64,000 bases of DNA from Diprion similis (Eukaryota > Arthropoda > Insecta > Hymenoptera > Diprionidae): the NCBI RefSeq assembly GCF_021155765.1, contig NC_060106.1, positions 8,935,501-8,999,500 on the forward strand, written 5' to 3'. Both the position numbers and the translations under genes were made by a program. Numbering within the stretch: the first letter of the stretch is position 1; each line of letters opens with the position of its first letter. Shown here in pieces: positions 38,415-52,700 of this stretch. The notes beneath the pieces are model-generated. The model was given only the letters and a program-made list of their open reading frames with translations. It was not told the DNA's origin and did no database searches.

Positions 38415-39400
38415 ATTGATTGTTCGAGGATTAAATTAGTTACACCCACAACACTAACACTCACTGATCGCATGCGGTTAAACCTTGAGCCGGTTCGTTA
38501 ATTACTTCTTCACAACACTCGGGAAAACAAGTTTTTTTTTTTTTTTTTTTTTTATTTATTTTTTGTTGTTTAATTCGTTACATATCTTGACAGTTAGTCT
38601 ATGATTTGCAGCGATTTGAACGAAGTACGCCGCTTGCGGTTTCCGATTAGAATTATAGGATTACTTAAGTATTCAATTGCACGTTCCGTTAATATAATCA
38701 ACCGTTAAGCAACTATAACATTAAACTCAACGCCGAAGGATGAAAATAAAGTTAAGAAATTCACCGGCTATAGTTTACTAATTGATTTTCGTCTTTTACT
38801 TCAATTTTTCACCACTTAAACATTCCTTCGTTATTACCATACATCCATTATAATTAACGAGAGAGAGACAAAGAGAAAGAAAGAAAGACAAAAAGAGAGA
38901 GAGAAAAACTGAGAACGAACGTGAGTGAAGTGATCGACTAGACACCGAGCTAGACCGAATGCCTATAACACACAGACTCGACTTTGGAACGCGCGTAAGT
39001 TTGTATAGCTAGGAATTCCCTTTTCCACGTGCCAAAGAGCGGGAGGAACCGAACGGATATGTGTAGGTACATATGTCAATCGAGAAATCGACGGTGATAA
39101 TATACGCGAATCACGATCGGCGATGCCGGCGAGCTTATGTTGCCATGTCCGGGGTCTGCCGCGATGTGCCCCAGATGATTCTGTGCGTGTAACGTATAAG
39201 AGCCGTGCTTCTAAGCCCCTTCGCCAACGGGCCAAAGCCAGGAAGCCGAGAGCCGACCGGGTCGCACCTCGTCACAGTCCTCCGACGGGGCCCAAAGGCC
39301 CAGGGTGGGGCTGAACGTCGAGCACTTTCACTGCCATCGCCGGCCGGCTGCCTGCCTTGCGTGTGCTCACGCATTCATGTCCGGTGGCCCATTCTTCGTT
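38415..39400 (-). promoter_or_regulatory. Likely 5' UTR/promoter region of the Spätzle gene
   Basis: Immediately upstream of the Spätzle start. It contains a 22-nt T run (38532-38553), a purine-rich GAGA/GAAA tract (38862-38912, a common insect 5' UTR or promoter feature) and a GC-rich segment (39120-39370) with accidental ORFs on both strands. No TATA box or transcription start could be fixed. The assignment rests on position and composition. Confidence 0.4.
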
Positions 39401-39965
39401 TCGTCAACTTCCACTTATTGTTAATCGTCTTTCCTCGACCGCCGTCAAGATTCCATTTCTCGTTCTTATTCTTCTTTCAAATTCGGAAGAAAAATGTGAA
39501 CGAAACAATCGAAGGGGTGTTTCACCGGAGGGGGATCGAGGTGGCAATGTCGTTCGAAATCGTTTTGTAATCTACGAAATTATAACTGAAATTGGTAATA
39601 TTTAAATGAAATTTTACACTAATAATCATGATGGTGATCGTTGAGAGTTATGAGAAATCATTTAGGATTACAGGAATTTCTTTGTTGCGTTAAGGTATAG
39701 TGTGAAATCTTGGAAATCGTGGGGAAATCGCGGTATTGAAGGAAAATTCATCTGTCAAGTAATCTCTTGTAAACACTCCACAGAATGGAAGTACGAGTAA
39801 TACGTATTCACGGTGTCAATTTTTGCTACGGTGAAACACCCCTTGCAAAAATATGCAACTTTTTATGGAGAGTTTCCATGCCGAAAAGTTCGCCACTGTA
39901 ACCTGCGGTTTGACATTTAAAACAGCTTAGATTCCTCGATCTTCACGAATGTGATTTGCAGTATA

Positions 39966-40434
39966 TGGGGTTTCTGTCCAGACTTCTCGAAGTGAAAATT
40001 CTCGGGAAATTTGTCCGTACTCGAGACGAGAAAAAAGAAACTTCGATTTAAAGATTGTTTTTTATAAAGGAATATCCTTCAGGTATCTCCTATTTGTTTA
40101 ATTAAAAGACTGTGTGATTATTATTTTTACTTTTACGAAGTACCTACTTTTCATTGACAAATTGAAACTTTTATAAGAAGATACTCAAAGTGTAATTTAG
40201 TTAATTTTTTTAGAAAAATTTGTGGGTAACAAAAATTTTAATTCGAACAAGACTGATTAAATAATAAATATTGATAATTATTAATAAGCGTAATTTTATT
40301 TTGAATTTAACTAACAGTTTTATAATTTTTTTAAAGTTTTAGAAATCTATCGAAAATTTGAGGATTCTCGAAAATTCCTAGTCGAGAATACACGAGTCCC
40401 AAGAAAAAAAGAAATCGAGAAACTAGAAACCCTG
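39966..40434. mobile_element. Possible hAT-like non-autonomous element
   Basis: Ends GGGGTTTCT and AGAAACCCTG are inverted, and both subterminal regions are rich in TTCTCGA/TCGAGA motifs. CAGGGTTTCT-type ends recall hAT elements. I could not see an 8-bp target duplication, and the interior shows no transposase. Confidence 0.35.
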
Positions 40435-41129
40435 GTCTACAGTAACTAAAAAATAACGGTTCTTTAATTATTGTCTCACTTTTGTCGCCCAGGATTGATT
40501 CGTAAAACTAGTTCGTCGTGTGTGTCGTTAAACCGAACATCAGTTGATTAAATCATCGATACCTGATTTGTGAAAACGAACATTAAGTACTTAATTCACT
40601 TCGCTGACACGTAATGGTGGTTTAACTATAATGGTTTCATTTGGCGACTCACGCTCGACGAAATTATCAGTCCCATCGAAACCTGTTTCTCGGTTTCGAA
40701 GTCGTTATTTGTGCAAAACCCAAGTATCTTAATCGTTAGAAAACAGATTTAGCCGTCAGGCTCATCCGTTCTGTATATTTACAAATTTTCGTGCACTTTC
40801 CTCTTTCCTCTAATTTCACGCCATAATGCAGGCCGACAGGCGGCGGTTTGATCGTTTATGGATGATTGGATTAACGGTATGGGAAATCTAATGAGTTATT
40901 ATGACACAGTCGAGCAAAGTACAACTTCAAGATTATTATCATTTCTGAACGGTAAGGCCCAGTTTTTTTCGTATAGTCGAACTAACGTAACTCCGCATGA
41001 TAAATCTGGGATTCTTTAGCTTCCTTATACGTTTCACTAATTGTTTTATTCGGAAATCATCTGATCCCCAAAAAGTAATTATTCGATCATCGCGATTCGA
41101 CTGATCGTTGATAAAGCTGCAACGTGATC

Positions 41130-41177
41130 GATATATATATATCTACATATATATATCTATATATATATATATATATA
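41130..41177. repeat. (TA)n microsatellite
   Basis: TA runs interrupted by CTA and TCTA. Confidence 0.9.
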
Positions 41178-44100
41178 CGATGTGAATTTTAACGAAGAAC
41201 TGTCCCTATATGCCTAGAACAGGAGTAACAGCAAAAGGTGGATCTTTGATACTTTTTTCGCATTGCTTAAGCTCCGTTTCGATTTCTAATTAATCTTTCA
41301 TCGCATTGGCGACGTTTACATCTAATGGAAGGTATATGTATGTACCTACGTCGGTAACTTTTTTATTCGTCGACTGCTTAACGACTGTTACCGTAAACGT
41401 CAAGGACAACCCACCCCTGATTGTTAACCGATAGAGAATGGGAACTGCTTTTCGTTGCGTGTATACATACCTCGATGTGATGATGTAATAAATCGTTGAT
41501 TCGATCGTGCGGACGGCTGACTGAGTGTAGAAGGTATATCACAGTTTCTCTTACTACAAATTATTGATTTCGCATAGAATTTAATTTTATCTTTTAGGGT
41601 CTGCACCAAACGAAAGAATGAAAAAACGTCGTCGTTAGGCGAATCGAACAGTGTTCTGTGAATAATGAGCTTCTACTGCAAATTTTTTCATTGATGTCGG
41701 TATATTCAAAAGAAGTTATATTAAAATATTGTTGTTTATGCGAAGATCCGAAAGCTCATGTGTGGTGTACTTATAACATAATAGCTTTAGAACTTCTGAT
41801 AAAAACATGAAAATTGCGTAACTTCGATACCTATTTAATTAATGCAAGCTGCAGCAGAAGCGACCATGTGTAACATCTGATTTTTTGAATTTACTCTAAA
41901 TCATTCGAAAATCATTACGGATTGCATAATAAAGAGATTTTTAAAACGTCAACTAAACGCCGGGAAGCAGTTTTTGTTTTTGTCTTCCTTCTCATTGTTT
42001 CTTTTGCACATATAGGCATACAGGAAATGAGTGCTACTTCGGAAAGGCGCCTTGCGTTATAGAGAGGCCAGAGACAATGCTCATAGAGTAAATTTGGAAC
42101 GGCCATAGGCTTGTGAAACAAAATAGTCATAGTCGACATCACGACTTGAACTTCGAGGCAATCTGCATGTCACGTTGCTGGTATGATGCTTCACGATCGA
42201 GGATGCTTATGTGCACTTTTTCTTTTAATCTTCTCTTTTTCTTATCAACCGGAAATACAAACGGAACACAGCGATGAAATCCGGGATCTAAAATCTGGAA
42301 CTTCCCCATTCTGTTATTATTAATACTATTATTATTTATCATCTATTGTCGGTGAAAAAATTATTCAACACCAGTCTTGTCGCGAGTTGAAAAATAATCC
42401 TCATTCAAGGATCGAACTATCAAAAAACTCCCAACTCATTCTGTAGTCTTCAATTTACGAGTCGCAGACGTTACACATCATGGGGTAAGTAAAAGAGCAA
42501 CGCTTGCCAATATTCTCGCCGGAAGTGCTGTAGTGGCGTGCTAGAAAGAAACTCCTCTAATTCCGCGAATCCGAAATGCTAACACCGCGTTGGAGAAAAT
42601 GGGCACGTATCGGTAAACAGAATGCGGGAAAGTCCCGCAAATCATGGCTATCACCTGTACAATATATAAATTCAATGAAAAAAGTCAAGGGAAACCTTGT
42701 CCGCGTCACTGCCGATGGCAATGATCGCTGAAACCTCGGAGGATATGTCAATCTTCGAATTTCAATATCTCCGAATATTGTGCCTGCTGGATGAGATTCG
42801 CGTTTAACGATCATTAATTGCGTTTGTACAGATCCTTTGAACGGAATTATCGAACCCCGTTACGTTCAAAGATTCTTCTGTTATAGGCAAGGGATGAACC
42901 GCGTTTCTACAACACAAGTCAGAACTACCGGCTTCGGACCTTCGCTGGCGGCTGTCCAATGGAATTGGTTTCAAGCTTGAATTGCATTGCAAAGTCACAT
43001 ATGAGCCCGTGAAGGCTGGCTCAATCGAGTTTGAACCAAAAAAAGTACCAGCGACTTCCTGCCTACGCGTAGAGGTAAACCCACTTACGAAATTATCAAG
43101 GACACTACAAATGCGTAGGTATAACATCCTGGCCTCACCGGAAACCGATATGAGTGCCTAAATTTAACCATTTTTGGATCTTCGGTGTCTTTGATGCCGA
43201 GGTGATCCCGAGATTTCGCGGCAGACATGCTTTGAAAACTTACCCATTGACTTACCTGCCATTAATGATGATAAAAGTTTGCGCGGCAGAAGGATAAAAC
43301 GGTCATCGTGAAGAATGGTCAAAGACCTTGGTACGCAGGCATATGATAAATGAAATGTATACATAATTATATTCCGATCAAATCAGTACGATTCGTAGCT
43401 AATGATATGTAGAACTTCCTATACAACATTCTGAGACACATTAATTCCTTTATTTTCTTCGTACCTTACACTTCGAATCTGAGATAAATGACATTGCAGA
43501 GGTATTTGATCGAGCGACTGTTGGTGAAATTGAGTTCGAATCGCTAGATAGAGACAAACGAGCTAGTAAAGACATATTTCGACGTCGCAATTCGTTACGA
43601 CCATGGAAGCCTTGTCGTACCTACGCCTGTGAACTTGACTTATTGTGTAGATACATGTCTATATTGTCCAATTAAAATTCGTGCTAGCATAATGTAACGT
43701 GTCTAATATCACCAAGCACGTAAAGTGACAAGAAAAATACTCCTCGTCGTTATCAGATAAGGCTGTATTGGTCAATATCTATTCCTATATTTGCCAGTAT
43801 GTTTATTATTCATATTACATCTTATTCTGTCAATAATGGCCACTGCACATGCAAACCCAGTGAAGAACAATGAATAATATTTGATAAAGTCGTAAAAACG
43901 GGCGTATTTAAATACTGGGTAAAGCAATTAATTCACGAAAATTCAACGTGGAATCAGAACTGTGCAAATCAATCGGGAAATTAGATTCCACCCGACTTTG
44001 GTGACACCGCAATCAGATTAATGTATTTCATCAAGCGATTCTGCTGATTGACTAAGTAAAGAAAAATCATTGAAAAAAATGGAAAAACGAAAAAATTGAA

Positions 44101-45323
44101 AATAAACACTCGAACGAAGAAACGCATGTGTCGCAGGGTGTTAGAAATACTTGCAGGATTACCGGGATGCTATGCTATACAAAGTTTCGACATATCCGAA
44201 TCCTGTAGGATCTGTGTCACGAATACGTAATCGTGGTAACTTACCGAAATAAGCCTTAAAATTAGAAAGAAGTGATTAGGAAGGTTTTTCCACGTGATAG
44301 GAATTTGCAAATTAATTAAAGTTCGATTGTTAATTCAATTACTATAAAATATTTATATAAATGCAGAGTCGCCAAGCCCGTTCGTTCCAGTTCGGTAAAG
44401 AGAACGACCGCGCACCTGACAATTAAATACCGTCCGGAACAGTAAGATACATATCCGGAAACGTGACTTTGCCCATTTCTTCCGTAACGAAATTCCGTTT
44501 TTACTGGAATGATGGAAATCAGTATTGGGTAGGAAGCGTTCTTCATGCCGATTGAATGACAGCCATAAATATAACGATGATCCTGTATCTAGGTAATTGT
44601 ATCCTATATGTAGATATTGTTAAACTGACGAGAAGGTGTAAGATTTGGAAAAAACAGGTTGGATACTAAACAGATTTCTACGAAAAATATCAAACATGGC
44701 ATCTCCGACAATCTCCGTTCCCGTCACTCCAGACCAGTTTGAACTTATTACACTTTAATAAACCAAGCACTACATATTCCATGTGTACTTGTGACCGCAA
44801 CTCCCACGCTTATCCGGCAGCAAGCTTATAAGTATATAGCTATACATATTCTTAATAGATATACATATAAACTGCACGTTTATTTATATCTGATCCAACA
44901 AACGGAACACGTCTCAAGAATCATTGCCGATCACGGATGTAATAATAGTCTGCAAATTGCAGTATAAAATAAAACAAACATTAATCCGGTTCACAAACCA
45001 CTGGACCATGTATACCTATTTTTATACACGTGTGTACAATACATATTTTGTGTCAATTTTTCAGTCATTAGTAGCTGAGGCACGCGTTTGTACAATGCTT
45101 GTTCTATATACATACTAGATAATCGCCGGGCTTTCCCGCAGCCGGTAGCTATATTATTGATTAGGTTTTGCAAGCTGTAGGATCAAACGAGCTTGTAAAC
45201 AGTGAACTTAAGATCTTAGCGTGGTCCGAAAATTCATTGACGGTGAATGGCAAGTTTGTGAGAATAGTACATCACAGAGACTGGCAGGTGGATTTTTTTT
45301 CATCAACTTTAAGAAACCTCTAC

Positions 45324-45514
45324 GAGGTTGAAGCTGATGGTGTAAACGTTAACGTAACGACACGGCAGAGGAATATATCGCTGTTTTTTAATTTTTTAAC
45401 AACTTTAAGGAATTGAATTTTGAAAATATGACTATATTTTGTTTCATTACGGTTTACTGAATTTCATATAATGCTAAGTTGCAAAATGATAGAATAACCC
45501 AACTAACTTCAACC
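45324..45514. mobile_element. MITE copy A (GAGGTTGAAG family)
   Basis: The left end GAGGTTGAAGCTGATGG with subterminal AACGTAACGACAC pairs with the right end CCAACTAACTTCAACC. The ends match the element at 62141-62350 while the interiors differ. Diverged copy. Confidence 0.55.
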
Positions 45515-46594
45515 ACGCGAGTCTCCGTACCTACCACGTATTTTTTTCAAAAGATTTCATCGAAATTTCATCTGTTCATGTAATAGATCGTTTTTTACTG
45601 AACAATTCAAGAATCGAGCAATTGATCTGAACTTGAAACTTTTCTTTCATTTGAAACGTTAAACTTCGGATTGTTTGACAGAACTTTGCAGAAACAAATT
45701 TTCTTGTGGCTTGTCTACTTTTTCAATTACCAAGACAGCCATCGTTCATTGTTTATGTAAAAAACATACCTTTATACATGCCATGAATTTAGCGAGTTAG
45801 CTACTCATTTACAAAGTTTATTCTAGATATGGAAGCGTGCGCGCGACGCATGAAATTGGTATTTGGTAAAACGACATCGACCCTTACAAACCAAAATATC
45901 ACAAGTTTCCAAAGTATTAATATCATCAGAAAGTTTCCAGGATTTCCTGGCTCTGTACAGTCGACGCCCTGATTGATCTGGACCTCGATAAACAATGTCA
46001 GAAATAATAACGCCGATTGTCTGTTCCAGTACTAATTAACAGAACCCTGCAGTATATATTCGAGCAAGTGGCAGTAGTTAGTAATCCAGGATACATATTA
46101 ACCGTCATATTATCTTGATCGTAATCTCCGCGTGTGATAGATAAGTATATCAGGTCTCTTTAGCCTTTGTCATGTCAGTTCGACGCGGCATAACAATCAG
46201 AATTATGATTAATCGCTCAGGATAGCAGTATAACGCGAAATGACTTTCACGTAACAACCATCGGTTTAATTCTCTAGCCCCATTCTAATTGTTTGTTTGA
46301 TTTTTCTCTTTTTTTCCTGTATAGTCTTGTTCATTTCTTATTGCGGATTACGAAAACCGGAACACCAAGGCAATGCCAAAATTCCAGTAATGATAGGGTT
46401 GAAGTGGAATCGGTATAGACCTCTGGATGCATATGCAATAAAAAATTAGTCAGCCATATTCTTTTCTTTCTTTATTTGTTTATTGTGTGTGTTTTTTTTT
46501 TTTTTTTACTTTTTTTCTTCTTTTTTTTTTGTTGGACAATACATTCATTTATAACTGGGAATAAATCTTCTGAAAAAAAAACATTAAATTTAAT

Positions 46595-46915
46595 TTGCCT
46601 ATAATGCTTAACCAAATTATACATAACATTAACACTGGAACCGCACGCAGTACATCATATTGTTATAATCAAAACGCCGATGTTTTTCATGTAATATTTG
46701 TCAAATGCCCCGCCTACGCCAGTTTAAGAACGTCGTACTTAATTCAAATACCGACGCCCTTAATCCAATGGATGCCTGGTTGGTTTTGCTCAGCTAAAAA
46801 CACTGAAAGAATCAACAGCTCCCTCGTTTTCTTGCAACAAATGAATCAAACACACCCCATAGATTTCACAGAGGTGCGACACACAAAATTTGTCCGTCAG
46901 AATGACTTGTCGTAA
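46595..46915 (+). pseudogene. C-terminal relic of a non-LTR retrotransposon polyprotein
   Basis: A 106-codon frame includes SYCYNQNADVFHVIFVKCPA followed by YASLRTSYL, then a Leu/Ile-rich tail with INSSLVFLQQMNQ. This resembles the degenerate Cys-His knuckle and short helical tail found after the reverse transcriptase in many LINE polyproteins (C-x-x-C...H-x4-C-P-A-Y...LR). One cysteine is missing and the His-Cys spacing is off by one, so it is decayed. No reverse transcriptase domain remains upstream. Confidence 0.45.
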
Positions 46916-47708
46916 ATCGTACTTTGTTTTAGTCATTTAAACTGGCTTTTCAAGTCAAAACTAGTTGATAAACGCTATTACTATAATATTCAACTATACA
47001 ATTTAAACGAGTAAACGCCAACAATGGTTCGTCATAGGATTTCCAATATACACCTATTTATACGTGTACGATATTTTTATGTATGCACGTGTATTGTGTA
47101 TGATTCAGTGATCCAAATCACGGCAAGCGCAGCTTGTCTAGTCGTGTGAGTTATAAAAGACTTCTGATAAAAATAATTCAAATTTTTCAAATCAGTAAGA
47201 TACGTGAAAAACATGTCTGCCTTTGAATTTGCCAACGACTGACGGACTGCAGACTCCTCGTTAGTTTAAACTTTAGTTTTTCAAGTGAATGGGATATGGT
47301 ATACTATAATAAATTGGAAGCGAAACGTTAGTCTTAAACCGGGGCAACGAAAAAATTTCAGTTTTCTATTATTATGAATTCAAGTGGTATTGACAAGCTA
47401 CGCTCTTGGTATTACGCAAAGAGCTTCAATGTTTTTCAAAATCGTTACGCAGAAGCTCAGCTCTTTAAAATCTGGTAAGACAAAGCATCCCTCAAACGAT
47501 AATAGCGATTCTTTTCATACCACCAATAAAAGGCGCTGATTGGAAGCCATTGATAATATATGCTTATCGATTACTTTAATATAATATATATTACTTCAAT
47601 TGGTAGTACACAGAATACAATCATATACATGAACCCTAATTTACGATTAAAAAGATCAAATCAACAACAATTTGACACATCATTATAGTCAATATATAGG
47701 GTACCTAT

Positions 47709-47726
47709 GTATGTGTGTGTGTGTGT
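47709..47726. repeat. (TG)n microsatellite
   Basis: About eight or nine TG units. Confidence 0.85.
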
Positions 47727-49530
47727 ACATATATATATTTTATTCTTTTTCAGGTATACTAAGTACAGCTTCAACCATAAAGAGCAAACGACAATAATAT
47801 GTGTGAGAATAAATAATTGATTGACAAATCAAAGTATTATTTTACATAAAACGTAAACATTTCTTTCTCTCTCTTCCTCGCTCTGCATTTTGATTAATTT
47901 ACAGTCCAATTTATTTGCTATATGCTTTCACACTCGATATATTTTTTTTTCTACTCTTCAATTCATTTATCCGTAATTATTCTTTGTGACACAGGATTTT
48001 CTTATCAGTTGATTAAATTATGCTACACACGCAAGTATTGCTATGTGAGACGCGCAGGAGTGAAATCCCTACACGTTTTATTATTTTATTATGACTAAAT
48101 GTGTATACAGTACAGTACAGTATACACGAAAAAAAATGTATTTACGCCAGAAAATAACTGTTTGATGCCGTATAATGAATTAGGGATAGTAAAGTAGTTG
48201 GATATTTTACACGTGATCTACAGTTTTTGTTTCTTGTTTCGCAATGTTTAACATGGTGAGAGAATAGCACACCTCATGGATTCATATACAAATTATTGAT
48301 AATTGTGAAAAGTATGGAATAAAAACAGCGTTGTTTTGAAATATCTTTCATTATTATAACAGTAACAAATCGTATTATCAAAAAAATATTTGAAGCTATA
48401 CAGGCATCAACTTGGCAAGTCGGCAGAATATAAGTGCGTGCAAACACACATGAATGTGAGATCTAAATCTTCAATCAATAGATGTTATGAAAATAATTGT
48501 TGGAAACATTTTGAGTACTTTGAAAATTATTCAGAGATTTATGATTATTTACTTACGTAAAATATTGTACGAACGATGAGAGCCACATAAAGCATCAAGT
48601 CAGGTGTGATGATGATAACTAGTTACGTGAAACTAACGCTATAATATGAACTTTGTTTAAATTAAAAAAGGGGCTATTTTGAGTTCTAGTAAATCGGAAA
48701 TGATTAACAACATAATGACTTAGATTTCTTAAGAGGTATGTTAGTGTGATAAGTAAAATACTAACCAATGTAACGATCATTTAATGTTGTGAATTTCTCT
48801 AAAATGGGCACGAAACAATAAAATTATACAGGAAGAAGAAAATCGTCGATTGCATTTTCTATTCCAAAAATTAATGGATAAAGCGCCCTTTCAGCATCAA
48901 GTTTACTCAACGAGGATGGAATTTATTTGATTGTTTCATGCCCTTTATTTGAACAACGAATTGATGAATTCCTGCCACATAGATTTTTCGTGGTTACCTA
49001 GTGAATGGAATGCGCGATGTATACATAACTGTAATTGTCCAGTGATTTATCTTTACATTTAAATCAGGACCGTGGAAATACTTCCACTTACAGTTAATAG
49101 AAGATTAGTAAAACGTCGATCACTGTCAAAAAAATTCAATGTTCATTCAATGACATGAAGATAATAAGTTATTGTTAACAAGTAAGTTATATTCTGTATG
49201 ATTCATACTCTACACGGACATCACGCACATACTTTCAGAACGAAACTTAATCAAAATAAATAACGAGCATATAAATTTCCTAATCCAATGATCTGCTTTG
49301 CTATGAGAGTAAAAGCATAATATGTGGCACATTCTACATTTACCATTGACGGTAACTTTTTTCATAAATTTGGAAATAATGGAGAGAGTAAAGCTATCTG
49401 CGTTCCGCTTTATCAAGGAATGTTGTCATTAATGAACGTTTCAGTCGCTACATTTGTCAATTTTATGAACAGAAGTAGACCAGGGTATTTTGTGGTGACG
49501 TTAAGTAAAACTCGGAAAGAGACGTCTCAA

Positions 49531-49536
49531 TTTATT
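49531..49536 (-). terminator. Candidate poly(A) signal of CdsA
   Basis: Minus-strand AATAAA, 76 nt past the CdsA stop codon. Confidence 0.4.
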
Positions 49537-49611
49537 CGGATTCCCATAGCAATGCATTGCAATTGGTGCCCAATCAATAACCCACACGCTACCTGACGTA
49601 GGTGGTAATGT

Positions 49612-49701
49612 TTAGGGCGTATTTAGGATACCTCTGTGCTCCAGCGCGTCTCGCAAAGTGTAAAACAGCTGCAGTTGCTGCTCCGGCTTCAAGTTGTACA
49701 C
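49612..49701 (-). CDS. CdsA: CdsA exon 10 (C-terminus, stop)
   Basis: Acceptor ATCGCAG. Encodes [20 protein letters not shown] and ends GILNTP before TAA, the usual C-terminal helix of animal CDS enzymes. It lies about 1.2 kb from exon 9. Confidence 0.93.
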   Translation of the reverse strand: MYNLKPEQQLQLFYTLRDALEHRGILNTP

Positions 49702-52700
49702 CTGCGATAAAATACCGTCGCTCTGTACGTGGAGTACAGAAATTTATATTAAGGGCTGGCTTGAAGATTAATTGGTTAGAAGCGTAAAACATGCAGAAGT
49801 AATTCCATGTGTACAACAAGACTCAGAATCAATTCAATACATTCATACACTATTCGACGATGCTGAAAATATTGTATTATATTTGATCGTATCTGTGCAA
49901 TTAAATTTTTAACCATGATTTTGTAACTACCCGAAATAGAAAAATCGTTGAACCAAAAATTTAACACAAGTTCGAATCCAAAGTCACGAGTCTTCTTGTA
50001 AATAAAAAATAAGGAATGCGTAGACCATGAAGGAGACGTAATTCAAAGAAACTGAAGACAGATAACCAGTGAAAATGGTAATTGGTGCAAACAGAAAAAA
50101 ATGACTGATATTTAGTTGAATGATTTCGATGAGCTTACGGTGCACAAGCCAGCCCTTTGTAAGATTGTGAAATTAGTAAGAAAAAGAAAATCGTTAGTAA
50201 AATATGACAAGCAAAAATCAACACCACTTTTCAAATTTAGGGTTGTTACGAAATTGTAATTATCCAAATGAAATCAATTTTCCAGATTGTGAGGACCGAA
50301 AATGAAATATTTTTCCGACGACTTTCAGATTGCTATCTTGTTGCGTTTTATAAACGAACGTTCACGTTCTAGCAGAAATCTTCTCATAATTTGCACAATT
50401 GAATTAGGATATCGAATTATTACAAACATCCCGTTCCAAAATTTATTCTATCCATATACTGTTAAAACATTATTGTTCACAATCTGCAAAATATATTTCA
50501 ATTCTAAATAAGATTTGTAAATAAAAAACATTATATCAGGAACTGCTTTCACAAGTCATGCAAAAAAAATGTGTACACATGTCCACGAGTAATAACATGA
50601 GTAAAATTGGATACACACTGACCAACAAAAAGTATTTTATGGCGTAGTTAAAGTATTAGGTATGTATAGTGGAATGGATAAAATTCCAGATTTTGAATTA
50701 AATATTTACTCAGTCTCACCATTTGTGTGGGTTTACAAAACTAGGCATTTCATTTTTTATTCATGTTATCATCTGATACCAAAAAATTGTTTGAAAGAAT
50801 CCCAACTCTACTGAGTTAAGCTAGCTATTTGTTGATTAAAGCTGACTTGGGTTCAGCGATGAAGTAAAAATAACAGGTAGTAAACATAAATTATTTAAAT
50901 ATTCAACGGAATATATTACAAGGAAAGTAGAATGCATCAGGCTTACCTGCTGTAGAAGCTTCTGGGGCGAGGCGGTGTGGATGAATGATGAGATGTAAAC
51001 ATTGACAAACGTTGCCATTAAATACTGACAATCAAATCTATCCATTATTCCTCCGTGACCAGGAATCACGTCTCCAAAATCCTATGATAATGAAAAATTA
51101 GTAATTTTTCAACAGTCAAAAGTTGATTGACTATGTGACTAACATTACTGGTAATTCTATTATTCGTTCACCTTGATTTTAAAAGCTCGTTTGAAACCAC
51201 TAGCGAAGAATCCTCCAAACGGCCCGATCACGGAACTGAATACAGACATTGACAGTGAATGCAGCAAAAAGGGATACATTGTTATTGTACCCTTCCAACC
51301 AAGCTATCAACAAATTAAAAACAGTGAATTAGAAATGATTCATGTCAATTTTTGTATCTTCAAATTGGTTTTACTCTATAAGTCGATTAACATTTCTATG
51401 TAATTTAAAGGCGCTAGTAGTAACAGGCGTGTTACTATTAATAACTTTACAAGTTAGTACATTTCCTAGTATCTTTACCATCGCACAACATGGGAAATCT
51501 AGTTATAAATAAATATGACCAAATCCCGACTCACCCAATTGGATAAATTTTGTAAGGTTTCAGTAGGCAGAGTATATTCTTGTGGTCTGAAAAGGTAGGA
51601 TGGTTCACAGTCCATAGTCATTCGACCCAAGGCTTCGCTGTACTCAATTGGGCAAACAAAGTAGCGGTACTGGCATATGACATACGACATCTGATAAAAT
51701 AAATGAAAGAAAAATATATTAGAATAATTCTGCAGGAAAATAGGTCATTGAATACGAAATATTTACTCTGTGCCAATATGGATCGTGAATCGGGAAACTG
51801 AAAATTAGCTTTTCCAGAACTGATTGTTGAATTAATTCCAAAAACTTTGTTCAAAGTTTTACTAACCAATAATCCAAGTATGACTGTTGAAATACCACCA
51901 CCTACAAAGCCTTCCCAAGTTTTCTTTGGGGATAATTTTATCAACGGAGTTCTGCCGAAGAAAAATCCAAAGACGTATGCCATTATATCGTTTATGACAA
52001 TCATACTCACTGGTACAATGAACCTAAAATAGGTAAATAAATATACTTGTTCACTGTGCATAGAATATTGATATTCGTATCTATTATTAGCATATTGTAA
52101 ATCTTACTACTAACAGTCGATGATGTTTCCTCAAACTTACCATATTAATCCTTCAAATATGTTCTGAATAATTAAATAGCTTTGCGTCACTACGATCAAT
52201 AGCGCAACGTGTGTCCATGCGAAGAGAGAAAATTGCTTCATGTAGTATTTTTTGACAAGGGATAGTACGAACCAAACAAAACCCATAATATACAGGCAGA
52301 ACGAGATGAATCGATGATACGTTACTAAAACGCGTAGGTAATCCTATGGAGAAATTTTTCAACTGTTAGTAATACTGCCTCAAATTAAAACTTACACAAA
52401 TCATTCGATATAACAAATATAGCAGTATTTCGTGGTTCGTTAGTATATGTAGGACCAATGAGATTATTACATGTGAAAACAGTGTTCAAATTGAATAATA
52501 AGCCAATTACTACACTAGGTTTTATTTTAGCAGAAACGGCATACCTTGCATGCAAAAATATTTTCACTATCAAGCTATATGTGGTCATTCATATAAATCG
52601 CAATTTGCCAATTTTTCAAAAGATTTTTAGGGCTGGGAGAAAATTTTGTCGTATGTGTAACGTAACCCATTTAAAACTATTACTTTTGATATTCAAAGCC

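Larger units (their letters stand above)
39401..49530. other. Intergenic region between Spätzle and CdsA
   Basis: About 10 kb of AT-rich DNA without a recognisable host gene. It contains the hAT-like element, MITE copy A, the LINE relic and TA and TG microsatellites. A more GC-balanced patch at 42550-43360 has short minus-strand frames without known features. Confidence 0.5.

Noticed and set aside
38963..39374. Arg/Gly/Pro-rich frames on both strands near the Spätzle 5' end
   Set aside because: They are explained by GC-rich composition of the likely promoter. No protein family is recognised.
42557..43364. Run of short minus-strand frames in a GC-balanced patch
   Set aside because: No shared frame, no convincing splice links and no family motifs.
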